Source: a virus. From it: a DNA stretch of 49,472 bases. Positions 30,001 through 39,645 of the stretch are shown piece after piece. A model generated the notes under the pieces. The model worked only from the letters and a program-made list of their open reading frames with translations, was not told the DNA's origin and did no database searches. Positions within the stretch are counted from its first letter, which is position 1. Each line of letters opens with the position of its first letter. The position numbers were made by a program, and so were the translations under genes. Location: the IMG/VR virus record IMGVR_UViG_3300020548_000018, positions 1 through 49,472 of that record, one strand, 5' to 3'.

Positions 30001-30639
30001 GCTCCTCAGGTACTTGTCCAAACAAAAAATGGCAAAAATGCATTTTTGACTTCTGAATTGGTAGAATTTAATACTCTGGTGGAAGTTACTGGCCTTGTCA
30101 ACAAAAAAGGTATAGGAGAAGGCAAAGGATTCTGGAATTCTACAAGAAGTTTCTTGGATTCCGATAAATACATCCAAGATAGTTATTATTATCAAGATTA
30201 TTCTTATGAAATCAGGGCTGCAAAAAATCTTTCTAAATACAAAGATATAATTAACGAAACTTTCCACTCTGCTGGTTCTGAATTATTTGGTAAGTATTTA
30301 TACAAAGATCTAAATACTTCTATTATGCAAATCGCATATGATCAATCATATGCTAATACTGATCCTGTTACACTTTATACTCTAGTTTCAGGAGATTTTA
30401 TTACTTGTGATGAGGATCATTTCACAGTAGATACATATGTTTATGACTATTATGAATATGCTGATATTCCTACAGTTTCTGTTGATAATATTGCAATCAA
30501 AGTTGACAATATAACTAACAGATCTGATTTTATTGTTATCTCTGTCGATAGAGATTTGAACTCAAATGGGGATATTTACGTTCATCTAACAGCAGACAGT
30601 AATTCTAGATTCGTAACTTCGGATATTATTGCTTATTAA
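27064..30639 (+). CDS. 7: gp7-like baseplate wedge protein with inserted repeats (1191 aa)
   Basis: The N-terminus (FSVEKYISNFVENQFPQFYQ, then FILFMKAYYEWMES) and the GSIYCYKLLFRLIYDEDVDI block are typical of gp7, the wedge core (T4 1032 residues). The C-terminus (GKGFWNSTRSFLDSDKYIQD, then YYQDYSYEIRA) is also conserved. Residues about 440-800 contain repeated modules (YFAKGD(K/R)VYYQVP, GLTGN.YY..NF) that look like inserted, fibre-like domains. They may face outward. Confidence 0.85.
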   Translation: MEFSVEKYISNFVENQFPQFYQEDGPTFILFMKAYYEWMESEGNPIGEARSLFDNRDIDNTTEDFLQHFQKKYLYGIPFDIISNKRFLLKHILDVYRSKGSIYCYKLLFRLIYDEDVDIYLPGTDVMRVSDGNWYKPQYLEITDNDVMKDWVGKTIVGTSSNTFAVVENYVQQRYNNDIVNLVYITNVLPNGGEFIIGEKIIRYDFFANSEINYQAPVVLGSMYNLDVTIGGQDFNVGDVLKLVYRDPITDDIISYGKEGLIRVAEVFKQIGALTIRVQSSGFGFTANSLTFLYNDTYDKTGTGGGFNIRNLYSKRYVLYNDDIIYNYKRVYLNDATFGFDKNLIGNINSTLNDVLTYKGGTFGRILNLRNIKIGNNYTKPATTFTRSVITSNELPGKVTYSADALEVRELIYTGIATNYNNTDIITVVNLRSNVNIRDARGTTDPAELHDIVLVSNGAIYQFYANSQGFSNTSDVIYIYQADDYFAKGDKVYYQVPTNNTALRGLTGNNYYWINFVNTTSIALTANALGTNATLSLSTNSTGGNLSFVVTNPGTNFINLNPTIVVSNSIGGNSSGSGAVFDVGFAYYVTGSTPVLGANVDILAVVREADNPAETHYIEDETGTQFAFYANGNGFSLLGNWIKPIKLSRGYNVANVSINNTAPGANSNETHSIVLVRNNVSYNFYANSSGFDYNTDTIKISSASSYFAKGDRVYYQVPNSNTPLNGLTGNTYYYVNFVNSSSISLEYSELTFGQRIEYVVPNGNTALDGLTGNSYYYINYTNNYIVTLTSDEITNANFGTVFSEVFEANDVICFQANSADSNTVEFQVIKEVVSNTKMYLYGNTIYNSTDKAKYFMAPTTIPANFAKYDTLMYSANGSINGENEKITAIPSSGNNAIKSVTSLDSGIGYVEGEEVTAYLYNAVSDAITIVQGGTGYANNEKLVFAGGDPGTIATGFITTNTTGGIVDATVLNGGSGYRQAPQVLVQTKNGKNAFLTSELVEFNTLVEVTGLVNKKGIGEGKGFWNSTRSFLDSDKYIQDSYYYQDYSYEIRAAKNLSKYKDIINETFHSAGSELFGKYLYKDLNTSIMQIAYDQSYANTDPVTLYTLVSGDFITCDEDHFTVDTYVYDYYEYADIPTVSVDNIAIKVDNITNRSDFIVISVDRDLNSNGDIYVHLTADSNSRFVTSDIIAY
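28387..29460 (+). repeat. Degenerate repeats within the gp7-like gene
   Basis: Two module types recur. The first is H-x-I-V-L-V...FYAN(S)xGF, at about 28411, 28909 and 29077. The second is YFAKGD(K/R)VYYQVP...GLTGN.YY, at about 28517, 29179 and a diverged copy at 29323. In addition, the 21 bases 29023-29043 are identical to 31119-31139 in the fibre gene and are read in the same frame (ANVSINN). Confidence 0.7.
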
Positions 30640-30653
30640 AAGGGGACAAATTT

Positions 30654-31589
30654 ATGGGTACATATCAAGAAATTGATGTTGGAACGACAGCTAATGATGG
30701 AACTGGCGATCCACTAAGAACTGCTATGATTAAGGTTAATGAAAGTTTGGCTAATGCTTTCAGTAATCCTACAGTCACTAGTTGGGTAACAGTTGGTAAT
30801 GCAACGTCAAATGTTATCCTTACTTCAAATTCAACAGCGGCTCCAAGCGTTCAGGTCGCTAATGCTACAAATTCTTCAAAATCAGTAGTAAATACATACA
30901 CAATTCAGGTTTCTAACAATACATATACTGCCAATTTAACAGCTGCGCAGCTTAGTATCGGAAATACAACCTCTGGAGCTTTTGGGGCAACAGTAAACAG
31001 TTCTGTTATCGCTATTGGAAACGCAACATCAAATGTATTTGCTAATGGAACTAATATTTCTATTGCTAATAACACTCAGGGTTCTATAGTTATTCATCCA
31101 AATAGAATTCTTGTTGGTGCTAACGTTAGCATTAATAACCAAGCTATTTCCTGTGGTAATACATCAGCAAACTTGCTTTTGGATTATAGTATTGTTCGTG
31201 TTGCCAACGGTACTTCTGGTCAGGCTAATGTTGAACCTGGTAAAATAACCGTTGGTGCTAATGTTACTATTAATACAACTATGGCCACTCTGCCGGCAGC
31301 TAATGTAGTATCAAACACTGGATTTACATTAGGTTCGCATACAGCCGCTGCTAATGGTTACACTTTTCTTCCAAACGGTCTAAAGATGACTTGGGGATGG
31401 GTGTTGTCTAACACTAGCACTGGTTCTATATCTTTTGCAGACGTTTTTAGTACTGCAGTATTTTCAATTACTGCTACAGGTAATACTGCAGATTACGTTT
31501 ATTTTACAGCAAGAACAGTAAGCGGTGCAACAGTAAGAACTTCTAATGCTACTGCAACAAACGTTTATTATATTGCTATCGGTAAGTAA
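30654..31589 (+). CDS. Tail fibre/whisker-type structural protein (311 aa)
   Basis: The N-terminal YQEIDVGTTANDGTGDPLRT is a baseplate-attachment segment common in phage tail fibre proteins. The middle is made of NATSNV / IGNTTS / GANVSIN-type repeats like those of the long fibre at 39646. The C-terminal 85 residues (GLKMTWGWVLSNTSTGSISF) resemble a receptor-binding head found at the ends of short fibres. It is placed between gp7 and gp8, where T4 has fibre-bearing baseplate proteins. Confidence 0.7.
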   Translation: MGTYQEIDVGTTANDGTGDPLRTAMIKVNESLANAFSNPTVTSWVTVGNATSNVILTSNSTAAPSVQVANATNSSKSVVNTYTIQVSNNTYTANLTAAQLSIGNTTSGAFGATVNSSVIAIGNATSNVFANGTNISIANNTQGSIVIHPNRILVGANVSINNQAISCGNTSANLLLDYSIVRVANGTSGQANVEPGKITVGANVTINTTMATLPAANVVSNTGFTLGSHTAAANGYTFLPNGLKMTWGWVLSNTSTGSISFADVFSTAVFSITATGNTADYVYFTARTVSGATVRTSNATATNVYYIAIGK

Positions 31590-31599
31590 GGGTTATTAA

Positions 31600-33159
31600 A
31601 TGGGTAAGTTACTACCTACATACAAAAAAGCTCTCATTGATGAAATGAAAGATAATATGTTGTCAGGCTCAAGCGATTATTACGCTTTTGCTGCTGATCC
31701 TGTTTCTAGCCTTACTGTCCCCACGCTAGCAAACGACGATTATGACACAAATTATCCTGTTTGGTCAATGCTTTTTGGTAAACGACTTACTTATAATGAT
31801 GTTACATTAGTCATAGACAATAAACAATGGGAATATGGAAAAGTATTCGACGAATATGATAATACCTCAGATACATTACATTCTAACAGTAATTTTTACA
31901 CTGTGTGTATTCCTGGCATTGTTGGTGGCAACTATTTGATCTATAAATGTATAGATAACGCCAATGGCGCTCCTTCTACAATTGACCCAAGCACCATTGG
32001 TGACCCTCAAGGCAAATTGTCATTTCAAACTTCAGATGGTTATGTTTGGCGTTATGTTTATTCTGTTTCTTCTGCAAACTACGATAAATTTGCAACAGAT
32101 GACTATATTCCAGTTTATACAGATCAAAATATCTATGCTACTGCATCAAGCTATTCAGGCGTAGAAGTTGTTGTCATTACTAACCCAGGATCTGGTTATG
32201 ATGCACACCATGACGGTATTGTAGAAGCTGTTATTAACAGTACCATGATTCAGATTTCTTCAAATGCATCATCTTTCAATGAATATTATACTAAAAATGG
32301 AATTTATATCTATAACACATTAGAAACAACTTCTCAATTAACATATGTGAAACAATATATTTCTAATACTACTGGTAATTTCGTAAGAGTGCAAGACGAA
32401 GGAATCAATACAGATAATATAATTGAAGGCGAGACTCAATATAAAATCAGCCCAAGAGTAGTTTTCAATACAGACGCTGATCTCGGAGCTCGACCAAAAG
32501 CTTATACTACAATCAATCCTTATCAGAATTCTATTGGTAGTATAATTATGCTTGACATTGGAACTGGAATCACAAGAGCCAATGTCTCAATTCAGAGTAA
32601 TACTCTTTGGGGATCCGGAGCCACAGCTTATGCTATTGTTCCTCCTCCTGGAGGGCATGGAAGCGACCCAGCATCAGAATTAGACGCCAAAGGATTCTGT
32701 GTAGCTTTTAGATTTTCTAACAACGAATTGACCACAATACCAGACAATATTAATTACTCTAAAATCGGTTTAATGAAAAATCCATACGCTATGGATATAA
32801 ATTTCGAAAAAAGTGAAAACAGGTATCAAACTAACACTTTTAATCAACTTTTGAAATTTGATATCAATAACATATATTACACTTTCAACGTTGAAGATGT
32901 TATCTATGGAGAAAGTTCTGGCGCTAAAGGAATTATAGCCTTTGTTAATTCTAGTGCAATGTATGTAGCCGGAGACAGAAGTTTTGAAGATGGTGAGAGA
33001 ATCACTTATGAAGATGGTACACCTACCCTCAATATAACTATAAGTGCAGAAGGCGCAATTTACACTAAAGACGTTAGACCTCTTTATGTTCAGAATATAA
33101 ATACAGTTGAAAGATCAAACACACAGACTGAATCGTTCAAGTTGATTGTAGAATTTTAA
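31600..33159 (+). CDS. 8: gp8-like baseplate wedge protein (519 aa)
   Basis: The N-terminus (LLPTYKKALIDEMKDNMLSG), then SDYYAFAADPVS and YPVWSMLFGKRLTYNDVTLV, with SDGYVWRYVYSVSSANYDKF, match gp8. T4 gp8 has 334 residues, and the extra length is in beta-rich C-terminal repeats. gp8 dimers brace gp7, gp10 and gp6 in each wedge. Confidence 0.85.
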   Translation: MGKLLPTYKKALIDEMKDNMLSGSSDYYAFAADPVSSLTVPTLANDDYDTNYPVWSMLFGKRLTYNDVTLVIDNKQWEYGKVFDEYDNTSDTLHSNSNFYTVCIPGIVGGNYLIYKCIDNANGAPSTIDPSTIGDPQGKLSFQTSDGYVWRYVYSVSSANYDKFATDDYIPVYTDQNIYATASSYSGVEVVVITNPGSGYDAHHDGIVEAVINSTMIQISSNASSFNEYYTKNGIYIYNTLETTSQLTYVKQYISNTTGNFVRVQDEGINTDNIIEGETQYKISPRVVFNTDADLGARPKAYTTINPYQNSIGSIIMLDIGTGITRANVSIQSNTLWGSGATAYAIVPPPGGHGSDPASELDAKGFCVAFRFSNNELTTIPDNINYSKIGLMKNPYAMDINFEKSENRYQTNTFNQLLKFDINNIYYTFNVEDVIYGESSGAKGIIAFVNSSAMYVAGDRSFEDGERITYEDGTPTLNITISAEGAIYTKDVRPLYVQNINTVERSNTQTESFKLIVEF

Positions 33160-33172
33160 ACAGGATTAGAAA

Positions 33173-36100
33173 ATGCCAATAAACACTAATTTTAACGTCA
33201 ACCCTTATTTTGACGATTATGATGAAGCTAAAAATTATTATAAAGTCCTATTCAGACCTTCTACAGCTATCCAGGCACGTGAACTCAATCAAATGCAGAC
33301 TATTCTGCAGAAACAAATTGATAGATTTGGTCAACATATATTTAAAAACGGCTCTATAGTATTAGATGGTTCTTTTGATTATGAACATTACATTGATACC
33401 GTAAAGGTAGTTTCATTAACCCAAGATCTAGAATCATCATATTTTGTTGGTAAAATTGTTACTGGATCTGTTTCCGGTGTCGAAGCTTACGTAAAACACG
33501 TAGACTATGATTTCGATAATAACGTTTATGTATTTTTCGTTAGATATACAAAATCAGGCACAGATACTAATTTCTTTCTAACGGACGAAATTGTCACTGA
33601 CAACAGCAATCCTAATAATTTCTTTAAAACTGTAGAAGAAGATTGCAACTCAGTAGGAACTATCTTTAGCATTTCGCAAGGCGTAATGTTCTCAAAAGGC
33701 TTTTTTGCAGCCTTTCCTGCGCAAACTGTGGCGCTTTCGTTTTATACCACAACTCCTTCTGTGATTGCAGGTTTTAAAGTTGTAGAATCAATCATAACAG
33801 ATTTACAAGATCCATCTTTATTGGATAACGCTCTAGGATCTCCTAATGAAAACGCTCCAGGAGCTCATAGATTTGCAGTAGATCCTACTCTTACTGTTGT
33901 TGATTATGATGCTGAGATTACTGATCCTGATTTTTCGATTCTTGTTGTTATTAAAAATGGCATTATCGAACAGTCTAAAGAAAGAACTGAATACGCAAGA
34001 ATTTATGACGAATTCGCAAAAAGAACTTATGATGAATCAGGCGATTATTACGTTTCTGGGTTTAATGCCAGAGTAAGAGAGCATTTAAACGTAAACTCTA
34101 ATGAAGGACTATTCTCATTAGCAGAGGGTGGCGATTCACAAAAACTAACTATCGATATTGATCCAGGTGTTGCTTACGTAAAAGGTTATGAAGTTAATAA
34201 ACTTGTCACACAGCACATTATTACTGATAAGGGCATAGAATACGAATCTGAAAACGGTGAAACTATTAATGCAAGAACAAGTGGTTATTATCTAGTCAAA
34301 GAAGCTATAGGGACCCTATCTTTAGATACTGGTACTTTAGTAAATCTTTATAATACTGCTGAACAGAGAATTACAAATAAAACAACATTATCAACAGCAA
34401 ATACTGGCGCTTTGATCGGTACTGCTAGAGTTAAGTATTTTGCTTACGATTCAGGATCTCAGGGTTCAGCTAACGGTTCATATAGATTATATCTATATGA
34501 TACTCAGCTTACTAACGGTAACATTGCAAATGTTAGATCAGTAGGTATCAGCTCTACATTTTTTGCTGACATTCAATTAAATTCAAATAGTACTCCAATA
34601 TTCAACGATTATAATCTTAACACTTTGCTTTATAAAGTTAATACCAATTATACTAGATCTCTCAGAGGTAATAATGGTATTTCTGATACAATTTTCAATT
34701 TCAGTAGAACAGAAACAAAAACCACAAACTTTGCTACTGGCGGTATCTTAACCTTATCTTTGAGTGGTTCAGATCAGGAAGAATTGTCATATTCTACTGG
34801 TTCTCTTTCTTCAACAGAAAAAAGAACTATTCTTCTTACTGTTAATGCTAATAAAGATATTCATTTATTCTCGCCATCTGGTGTAGTATCTGGAACTTCT
34901 GGTCAGGGCAATCTTACTGGAACTTCTACATATTTCTCTAGATTGAACGCTGGTGATAGAATCAAAGTAAACGGTAGCTACTATTTTGTAAACACAGTAT
35001 ACAGCGATACATCTATGAGTATTGTAGGTACTCTTTCTAATAGCCCAGTTTCTAACGTGATTTATAGATCATACATGGCTGGTGATATAGTTGATTTGAC
35101 TATAAAGGGCAGTTCAGGTGTAACCAGAAATGTTAGTTTATCATCTTCTGGTGTCATGACTGTTGATTTGAAAGAAGACACTTCAAACACAACAGGTTCA
35201 GTTTCTTGTTCAATCACTTATAATATTACTAGAAGTGGCGCTCAGGAAGTCAAAAAAATATTGAGTCCTAGACGTTATGTGATGATCAATACAGCAACTA
35301 ACGTTGCTAATACTGTTGGTCCATATAACTTAGGTTTGCCAGACGTTTATAGAGTAAGATCTGTAAGAATTAAGACTGGTGCATTTGTTAATAACACTGA
35401 TGGTGATGATGTAACATCATATTTCGCTCTAGATGATGGTCAAAGAGATTGTTTTTATGATCACGCTTCTTTGATATTCAAAGGCGGTATTGATATTAAA
35501 AACAAATATCTATTGGTGCAATTAGATCATTTTGAGGCAGATTATACTGGCGGCGCTGGCTATTTTTCTGTTGATTCATACCCAGTTGATGATACGACAG
35601 TTTCTGAAAGCACTATTTTCACCTATCAGATACCAGTGTATGCTACATCATACGGTGAAATGTTTGAACTAAGAAATGCTATGGACTTTAGACCATACAA
35701 AACTGCAACAGCTGCTAGCACTCAAGCTACTTCGACTGGTAATATTTCTGCAGCGACAGTAAATCCAGCAACAACTACTTCTATGTATGTTCCCACAGGA
35801 GGTTTAAGAACTTCTATTCCTGGAAGTAATATGTATATTGACTATTCATATTACCTTGCTAGAAGAGATTTGATTGCTGTAGACACCAACGGTAATTTCA
35901 TTTTATATAAAGGCAAACCAGACATAAATCCTATCAGCCCTATTGCGCCTGATAATGTTATGCCTTTGGTCAAAGCTCTCATCAAACCATATCCTTCTTT
36001 GTCTGAAACTTATGCAAGACAACTTGGTAACCAAACATATGGTTGTACTGCCAAAAATATTGCAAATAGAAGATATACTATGAAGGATATTGGCACTATC

Positions 36101-39100
36101 AAAAATAGAGTTGATAATCTAGATTATTATAATGCTTTGACTCTTCTAGAAAAAACAGCGACAGATTTAAATATTACAGATGCTGCTACTGGTCTGGATA
36201 GATTTAAAAATGGATTCTTTGTTGACGGTTTCGTAGATCACTCTTTGGGTGATACCAGAAATGACGATTATCGATGCTCCATTGATCCTAAAGAAAACTG
36301 TATTAGACCTTTTCACGAAGCTGATTCAGTAAAGTATCAATATCAGTCCACAGGTTCTTCTGGAGTTCAGTTAACTGGTTCTCTTGTAACTAGACCTTAC
36401 ACTGAAACAGTGTTACTAAGCCAAAAAAATATTTCAACTAGAAGAAACATTGAATACAGTGTTTACAGATTCGTAGGAAGAATGACCTTCCGTCCAGAAA
36501 CTGATATCTGGCACGACCAAAAAACAGTTGATAAAAAAATCACCTATGGTGATGATTTGCCAAATCCTATCTTGTTAAGCACAGAATGGACTTCATGGGA
36601 AAAGTATGGCGTAGGTAAACCAGTCTATAACGTTTATTCAACAAATGAAGGAGGTTATGGTAATAGCTGGAATGGTGGCAAATCATTAGAAGGTTCTTTC
36701 TCTAGTTATAAAGAAGCTTTGGATTTTGCTAAACCAGTTAAAACAAATACTCTTCCTGCTAATTATTATGCATATAATGCAGGTGGTGGTTATAACCCAA
36801 GAACTCCTTACTATTTGGCTAATGGTCAATTAGTTACCGGTTATTTTGGATGGTCAACAAACCCAGATATAGCCGTTCAAATGGGCAGTGGTAATTTAGG
36901 TAGTAATACACCTGATAATTTCATGCGTTCCTTTGCTATTGAAGGAACAGATCCGGGCACTACAGAACGCAGAAGTAAAGTAGAAAAATCTCTTGATTGG
37001 GGAACTGAAACACAAACTCTAGGTTCTTTCGTAACTGATGTTACCTTAGCAACATATATCAGACCACAGACTATAACCATAATAGTTCAGGGTCTAAAGG
37101 CCAGAACTAGATACTGGGTCTACTTTGATTCAGAAAATATGACCAGCTATTGTTCTCAGTGGGTAGCATCTAATCTTTTTGGCGCTAAACCAGATAGCTA
37201 TAAAACAGAGGGTGCTGAGCTAATTACTAATGACGGCGGTGATCTTGTATTCGATTTGAGATTACCAACAACTGGTAAACGCTTTAAAGTTGGCACTAAG
37301 GAAGTTATTGTAACTGACTCGCCAACTAATGCTGTTGATGCAACTTCACACGCCAGAGGTTATTGGACTTCTTTAGGAATCAACGCTCAGAAACAAAACA
37401 CTATTGTTTCTACTGTTGTTCCTACTATTGAAACTAACTCAACCCCAGAAGAAAGATTTATTCCAGGAAAGGGACAAACTCTAGAAATTTGGGCTTGTTC
37501 ATGTATGGCATATTCGTTTAAAGTTGATGTTCCACCAACAGAAGATGGTATTTTCCTAACTTCTGTAGACATTTTCATCGAATCAATGCACCCAACTCTT
37601 GGTGTTTGGTTTGAAATTAGAGAAATGAATGCCGGTGGTGTTACCAAGAATCAGGTTCCTTATTCTGAAGTTTGGATGAAGAGAACTGATCCTAGAATCA
37701 AGTTGAATCCTGTTGGAACAACTAATTTCCAAGCCACAAAGGTAAACTTCCCTGCACCTGTTTACCTAATGAATAACACTTCTTACGCATTTGTTATTCA
37801 CACTGAAGGTTTGAACCCTGATACATATTTCTGGGTTTCAAGACTTGGCGAAACTGACGTTCTTACTAATAGTCAAATTACTAGTAGAAGATTGACAGGA
37901 ACTTTGTATACCACTAATAACAATACTAATTATGATATGGTTCCTGACGTTGATTTGACTTGTACTTTCAATAGAGCAAACTTTGCTGTCGGTTCCGGAA
38001 CTGCTATGCTTGGTAACATTCCTGTTGAATATATTAAGCTAAAATCAGGTGCTGGAGCTTTCACTAATTATGGTGAAGAAATTGTTGGCTCTGCTAAACT
38101 AGCATTGACAAGCATAGTTTCAACAGGAAACACTATTGTAATAGGTGATATTTTAACAGGTTCAAGCTCAGGCGCTGTTGGAAATGTTACTGCAGTAGGC
38201 GCTGGTTCATTGTATTCTACCACAGGAATTGGTTTCTCTAACACTGAAACTGTTACTGTTAAGAATTCATCAGGAACTCTTAAGAATATTTCAGCTACAG
38301 TAAATGGTGTTTATAGTGGTTCAGGAAAACTAAAATCATACGATAGCGCAAATAATATTTTTATTATTGAAGATTCAAACGGATTGTATCTAGCGAACGG
38401 TGTAGTAAAAGGTGTTAGAAGTGCTAACGTTGGTGTAATTGATTCATTCACTTATTACCCATATTCAACCACTTGTTTGAAGCCTCATTATCTAACATTT
38501 AGAAACACTTCTTGTGGTTTCGAAAAGAGAGGCTGGAGATCTGATACAAACGCATATGGTAATTATTATCCTGGAATACCAGATGTTTCTTCAGATTTTT
38601 ACGAAGAAAATAAAATACTTTCTAGAGTAAATGAGATATCGTTGAACTCTAGTAATCCAAGTTCACAGGCCAGAGCAACATTAACTACTTCTAGTGTATA
38701 TGTTTCACCTGTTATTGACTTGTCAAGAGGTAATAGCGTTTATGTTCATAATTTGATTAATGCAGACGACCCGGATGTATTGATATTGGATAATATTGAT
38801 CAGGGAGCTAATACTATAATCATAGGCGATAAAATCGTCGGAACAGTAAATGGATATGTTACTTCTATAATAGGTAATACTGTTATTACTGACGTAAATG
38901 GATATGCAAACGCTGAAATTATTACTGTGTATGAATCTACAGGAACAACAAGTAAAGGCATATCTGCCAATGTTATTAGTGTTTCTAGATCCGAAGATCA
39001 AATCTCTGGCGGAAGTCTAATAAATAGATATATTAGTAAAGTCATTACTTTGGCAGAAGGCCAAGATGCAGAAGATTTGATAGTAAAAATAACTGCATAT

Positions 39101-39433
39101 AGACCTGTTGGAACTGACGTCAAAGTTTGGTTTAAAGTTGCTAATGCAGAGGATTATCAAGGTTTAAGTAATAAAAAATGGACACCAATGGTTTATTTTG
39201 ACTCGATTTATAGTTCAAGCGTAAACAATAGAGATTTCTTAGAATTTGATTATTCTGTAAATCCTGATAATTATGATGGTAATGGTATATTGCAATATAC
39301 ATCTGAAGGAAACACTTTCAAGGGATTCAAACAGTTCCAAATTAAGATTGGATTGTATGGTAATGCTGACGGTATAAGTTCAGCTCTAGTTCCTAAAGTT
39401 GGTGACCTAAGAGTTATTGCACTACAGAGATAA
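33173..39433 (+). CDS. Giant DUF4815-type baseplate/fibre protein (2086 aa)
   Basis: The first 200 residues (NFNVNPYFDDYDEAKNYYKV, then LFRPSTAIQARELNQMQTIL) are the signature of DUF4815 proteins found in tails of cyanophage-like myoviruses. A multi-domain beta-rich body follows, including a block of unique globular sequence (about 1150-1500) and repeated GxITGSSSGAVGNVT / GDKIVGTVNGYVTS units near the end. As the largest gene it probably forms a peripheral baseplate arm or a fibre-attachment scaffold, the place of T4 gp10 or gp9. Exact role unknown. Confidence 0.75.
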   Translation: MPINTNFNVNPYFDDYDEAKNYYKVLFRPSTAIQARELNQMQTILQKQIDRFGQHIFKNGSIVLDGSFDYEHYIDTVKVVSLTQDLESSYFVGKIVTGSVSGVEAYVKHVDYDFDNNVYVFFVRYTKSGTDTNFFLTDEIVTDNSNPNNFFKTVEEDCNSVGTIFSISQGVMFSKGFFAAFPAQTVALSFYTTTPSVIAGFKVVESIITDLQDPSLLDNALGSPNENAPGAHRFAVDPTLTVVDYDAEITDPDFSILVVIKNGIIEQSKERTEYARIYDEFAKRTYDESGDYYVSGFNARVREHLNVNSNEGLFSLAEGGDSQKLTIDIDPGVAYVKGYEVNKLVTQHIITDKGIEYESENGETINARTSGYYLVKEAIGTLSLDTGTLVNLYNTAEQRITNKTTLSTANTGALIGTARVKYFAYDSGSQGSANGSYRLYLYDTQLTNGNIANVRSVGISSTFFADIQLNSNSTPIFNDYNLNTLLYKVNTNYTRSLRGNNGISDTIFNFSRTETKTTNFATGGILTLSLSGSDQEELSYSTGSLSSTEKRTILLTVNANKDIHLFSPSGVVSGTSGQGNLTGTSTYFSRLNAGDRIKVNGSYYFVNTVYSDTSMSIVGTLSNSPVSNVIYRSYMAGDIVDLTIKGSSGVTRNVSLSSSGVMTVDLKEDTSNTTGSVSCSITYNITRSGAQEVKKILSPRRYVMINTATNVANTVGPYNLGLPDVYRVRSVRIKTGAFVNNTDGDDVTSYFALDDGQRDCFYDHASLIFKGGIDIKNKYLLVQLDHFEADYTGGAGYFSVDSYPVDDTTVSESTIFTYQIPVYATSYGEMFELRNAMDFRPYKTATAASTQATSTGNISAATVNPATTTSMYVPTGGLRTSIPGSNMYIDYSYYLARRDLIAVDTNGNFILYKGKPDINPISPIAPDNVMPLVKALIKPYPSLSETYARQLGNQTYGCTAKNIANRRYTMKDIGTIKNRVDNLDYYNALTLLEKTATDLNITDAATGLDRFKNGFFVDGFVDHSLGDTRNDDYRCSIDPKENCIRPFHEADSVKYQYQSTGSSGVQLTGSLVTRPYTETVLLSQKNISTRRNIEYSVYRFVGRMTFRPETDIWHDQKTVDKKITYGDDLPNPILLSTEWTSWEKYGVGKPVYNVYSTNEGGYGNSWNGGKSLEGSFSSYKEALDFAKPVKTNTLPANYYAYNAGGGYNPRTPYYLANGQLVTGYFGWSTNPDIAVQMGSGNLGSNTPDNFMRSFAIEGTDPGTTERRSKVEKSLDWGTETQTLGSFVTDVTLATYIRPQTITIIVQGLKARTRYWVYFDSENMTSYCSQWVASNLFGAKPDSYKTEGAELITNDGGDLVFDLRLPTTGKRFKVGTKEVIVTDSPTNAVDATSHARGYWTSLGINAQKQNTIVSTVVPTIETNSTPEERFIPGKGQTLEIWACSCMAYSFKVDVPPTEDGIFLTSVDIFIESMHPTLGVWFEIREMNAGGVTKNQVPYSEVWMKRTDPRIKLNPVGTTNFQATKVNFPAPVYLMNNTSYAFVIHTEGLNPDTYFWVSRLGETDVLTNSQITSRRLTGTLYTTNNNTNYDMVPDVDLTCTFNRANFAVGSGTAMLGNIPVEYIKLKSGAGAFTNYGEEIVGSAKLALTSIVSTGNTIVIGDILTGSSSGAVGNVTAVGAGSLYSTTGIGFSNTETVTVKNSSGTLKNISATVNGVYSGSGKLKSYDSANNIFIIEDSNGLYLANGVVKGVRSANVGVIDSFTYYPYSTTCLKPHYLTFRNTSCGFEKRGWRSDTNAYGNYYPGIPDVSSDFYEENKILSRVNEISLNSSNPSSQARATLTTSSVYVSPVIDLSRGNSVYVHNLINADDPDVLILDNIDQGANTIIIGDKIVGTVNGYVTSIIGNTVITDVNGYANAEIITVYESTGTTSKGISANVISVSRSEDQISGGSLINRYISKVITLAEGQDAEDLIVKITAYRPVGTDVKVWFKVANAEDYQGLSNKKWTPMVYFDSIYSSSVNNRDFLEFDYSVNPDNYDGNGILQYTSEGNTFKGFKQFQIKIGLYGNADGISSALVPKVGDLRVIALQR

Positions 39434-39434
39434 T

Positions 39435-39644
39435 ATGATGGAACAAAAAACAGAAAAAGAAGGTCTATACAGAGATTTGTCAACAGGGGCGTTATTAAAT
39501 AAAAATAACGCTGGCCTGTTGGCTTATAAAATAAGAAGAGAAAAAGAGAAAGAATTCGAATCTTTCAAAGAAAAAATAAAAAGAATTGATGATGACATTT
39601 CTGAAATTAAAAACGTTCTAAAAGCTATAGCAGAGAAGATCTAG
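39435..39644 (+). CDS. Small coiled-coil tail protein (69 aa)
   Basis: Start at 39435 (adjacent ATGs at 39435 and 39438). LYRDLSTGALLNKNNAGLLA, followed by a basic heptad-rich helix (KIRREKEKEFESFKEKIKRI), is a form I associate with a small conserved family sitting between large tail genes in T4-like cyanophages. An assembly or chaperone role is plausible but unproven. Confidence 0.6.
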   Translation: MMEQKTEKEGLYRDLSTGALLNKNNAGLLAYKIRREKEKEFESFKEKIKRIDDDISEIKNVLKAIAEKI

Positions 39645-39645
39645 A

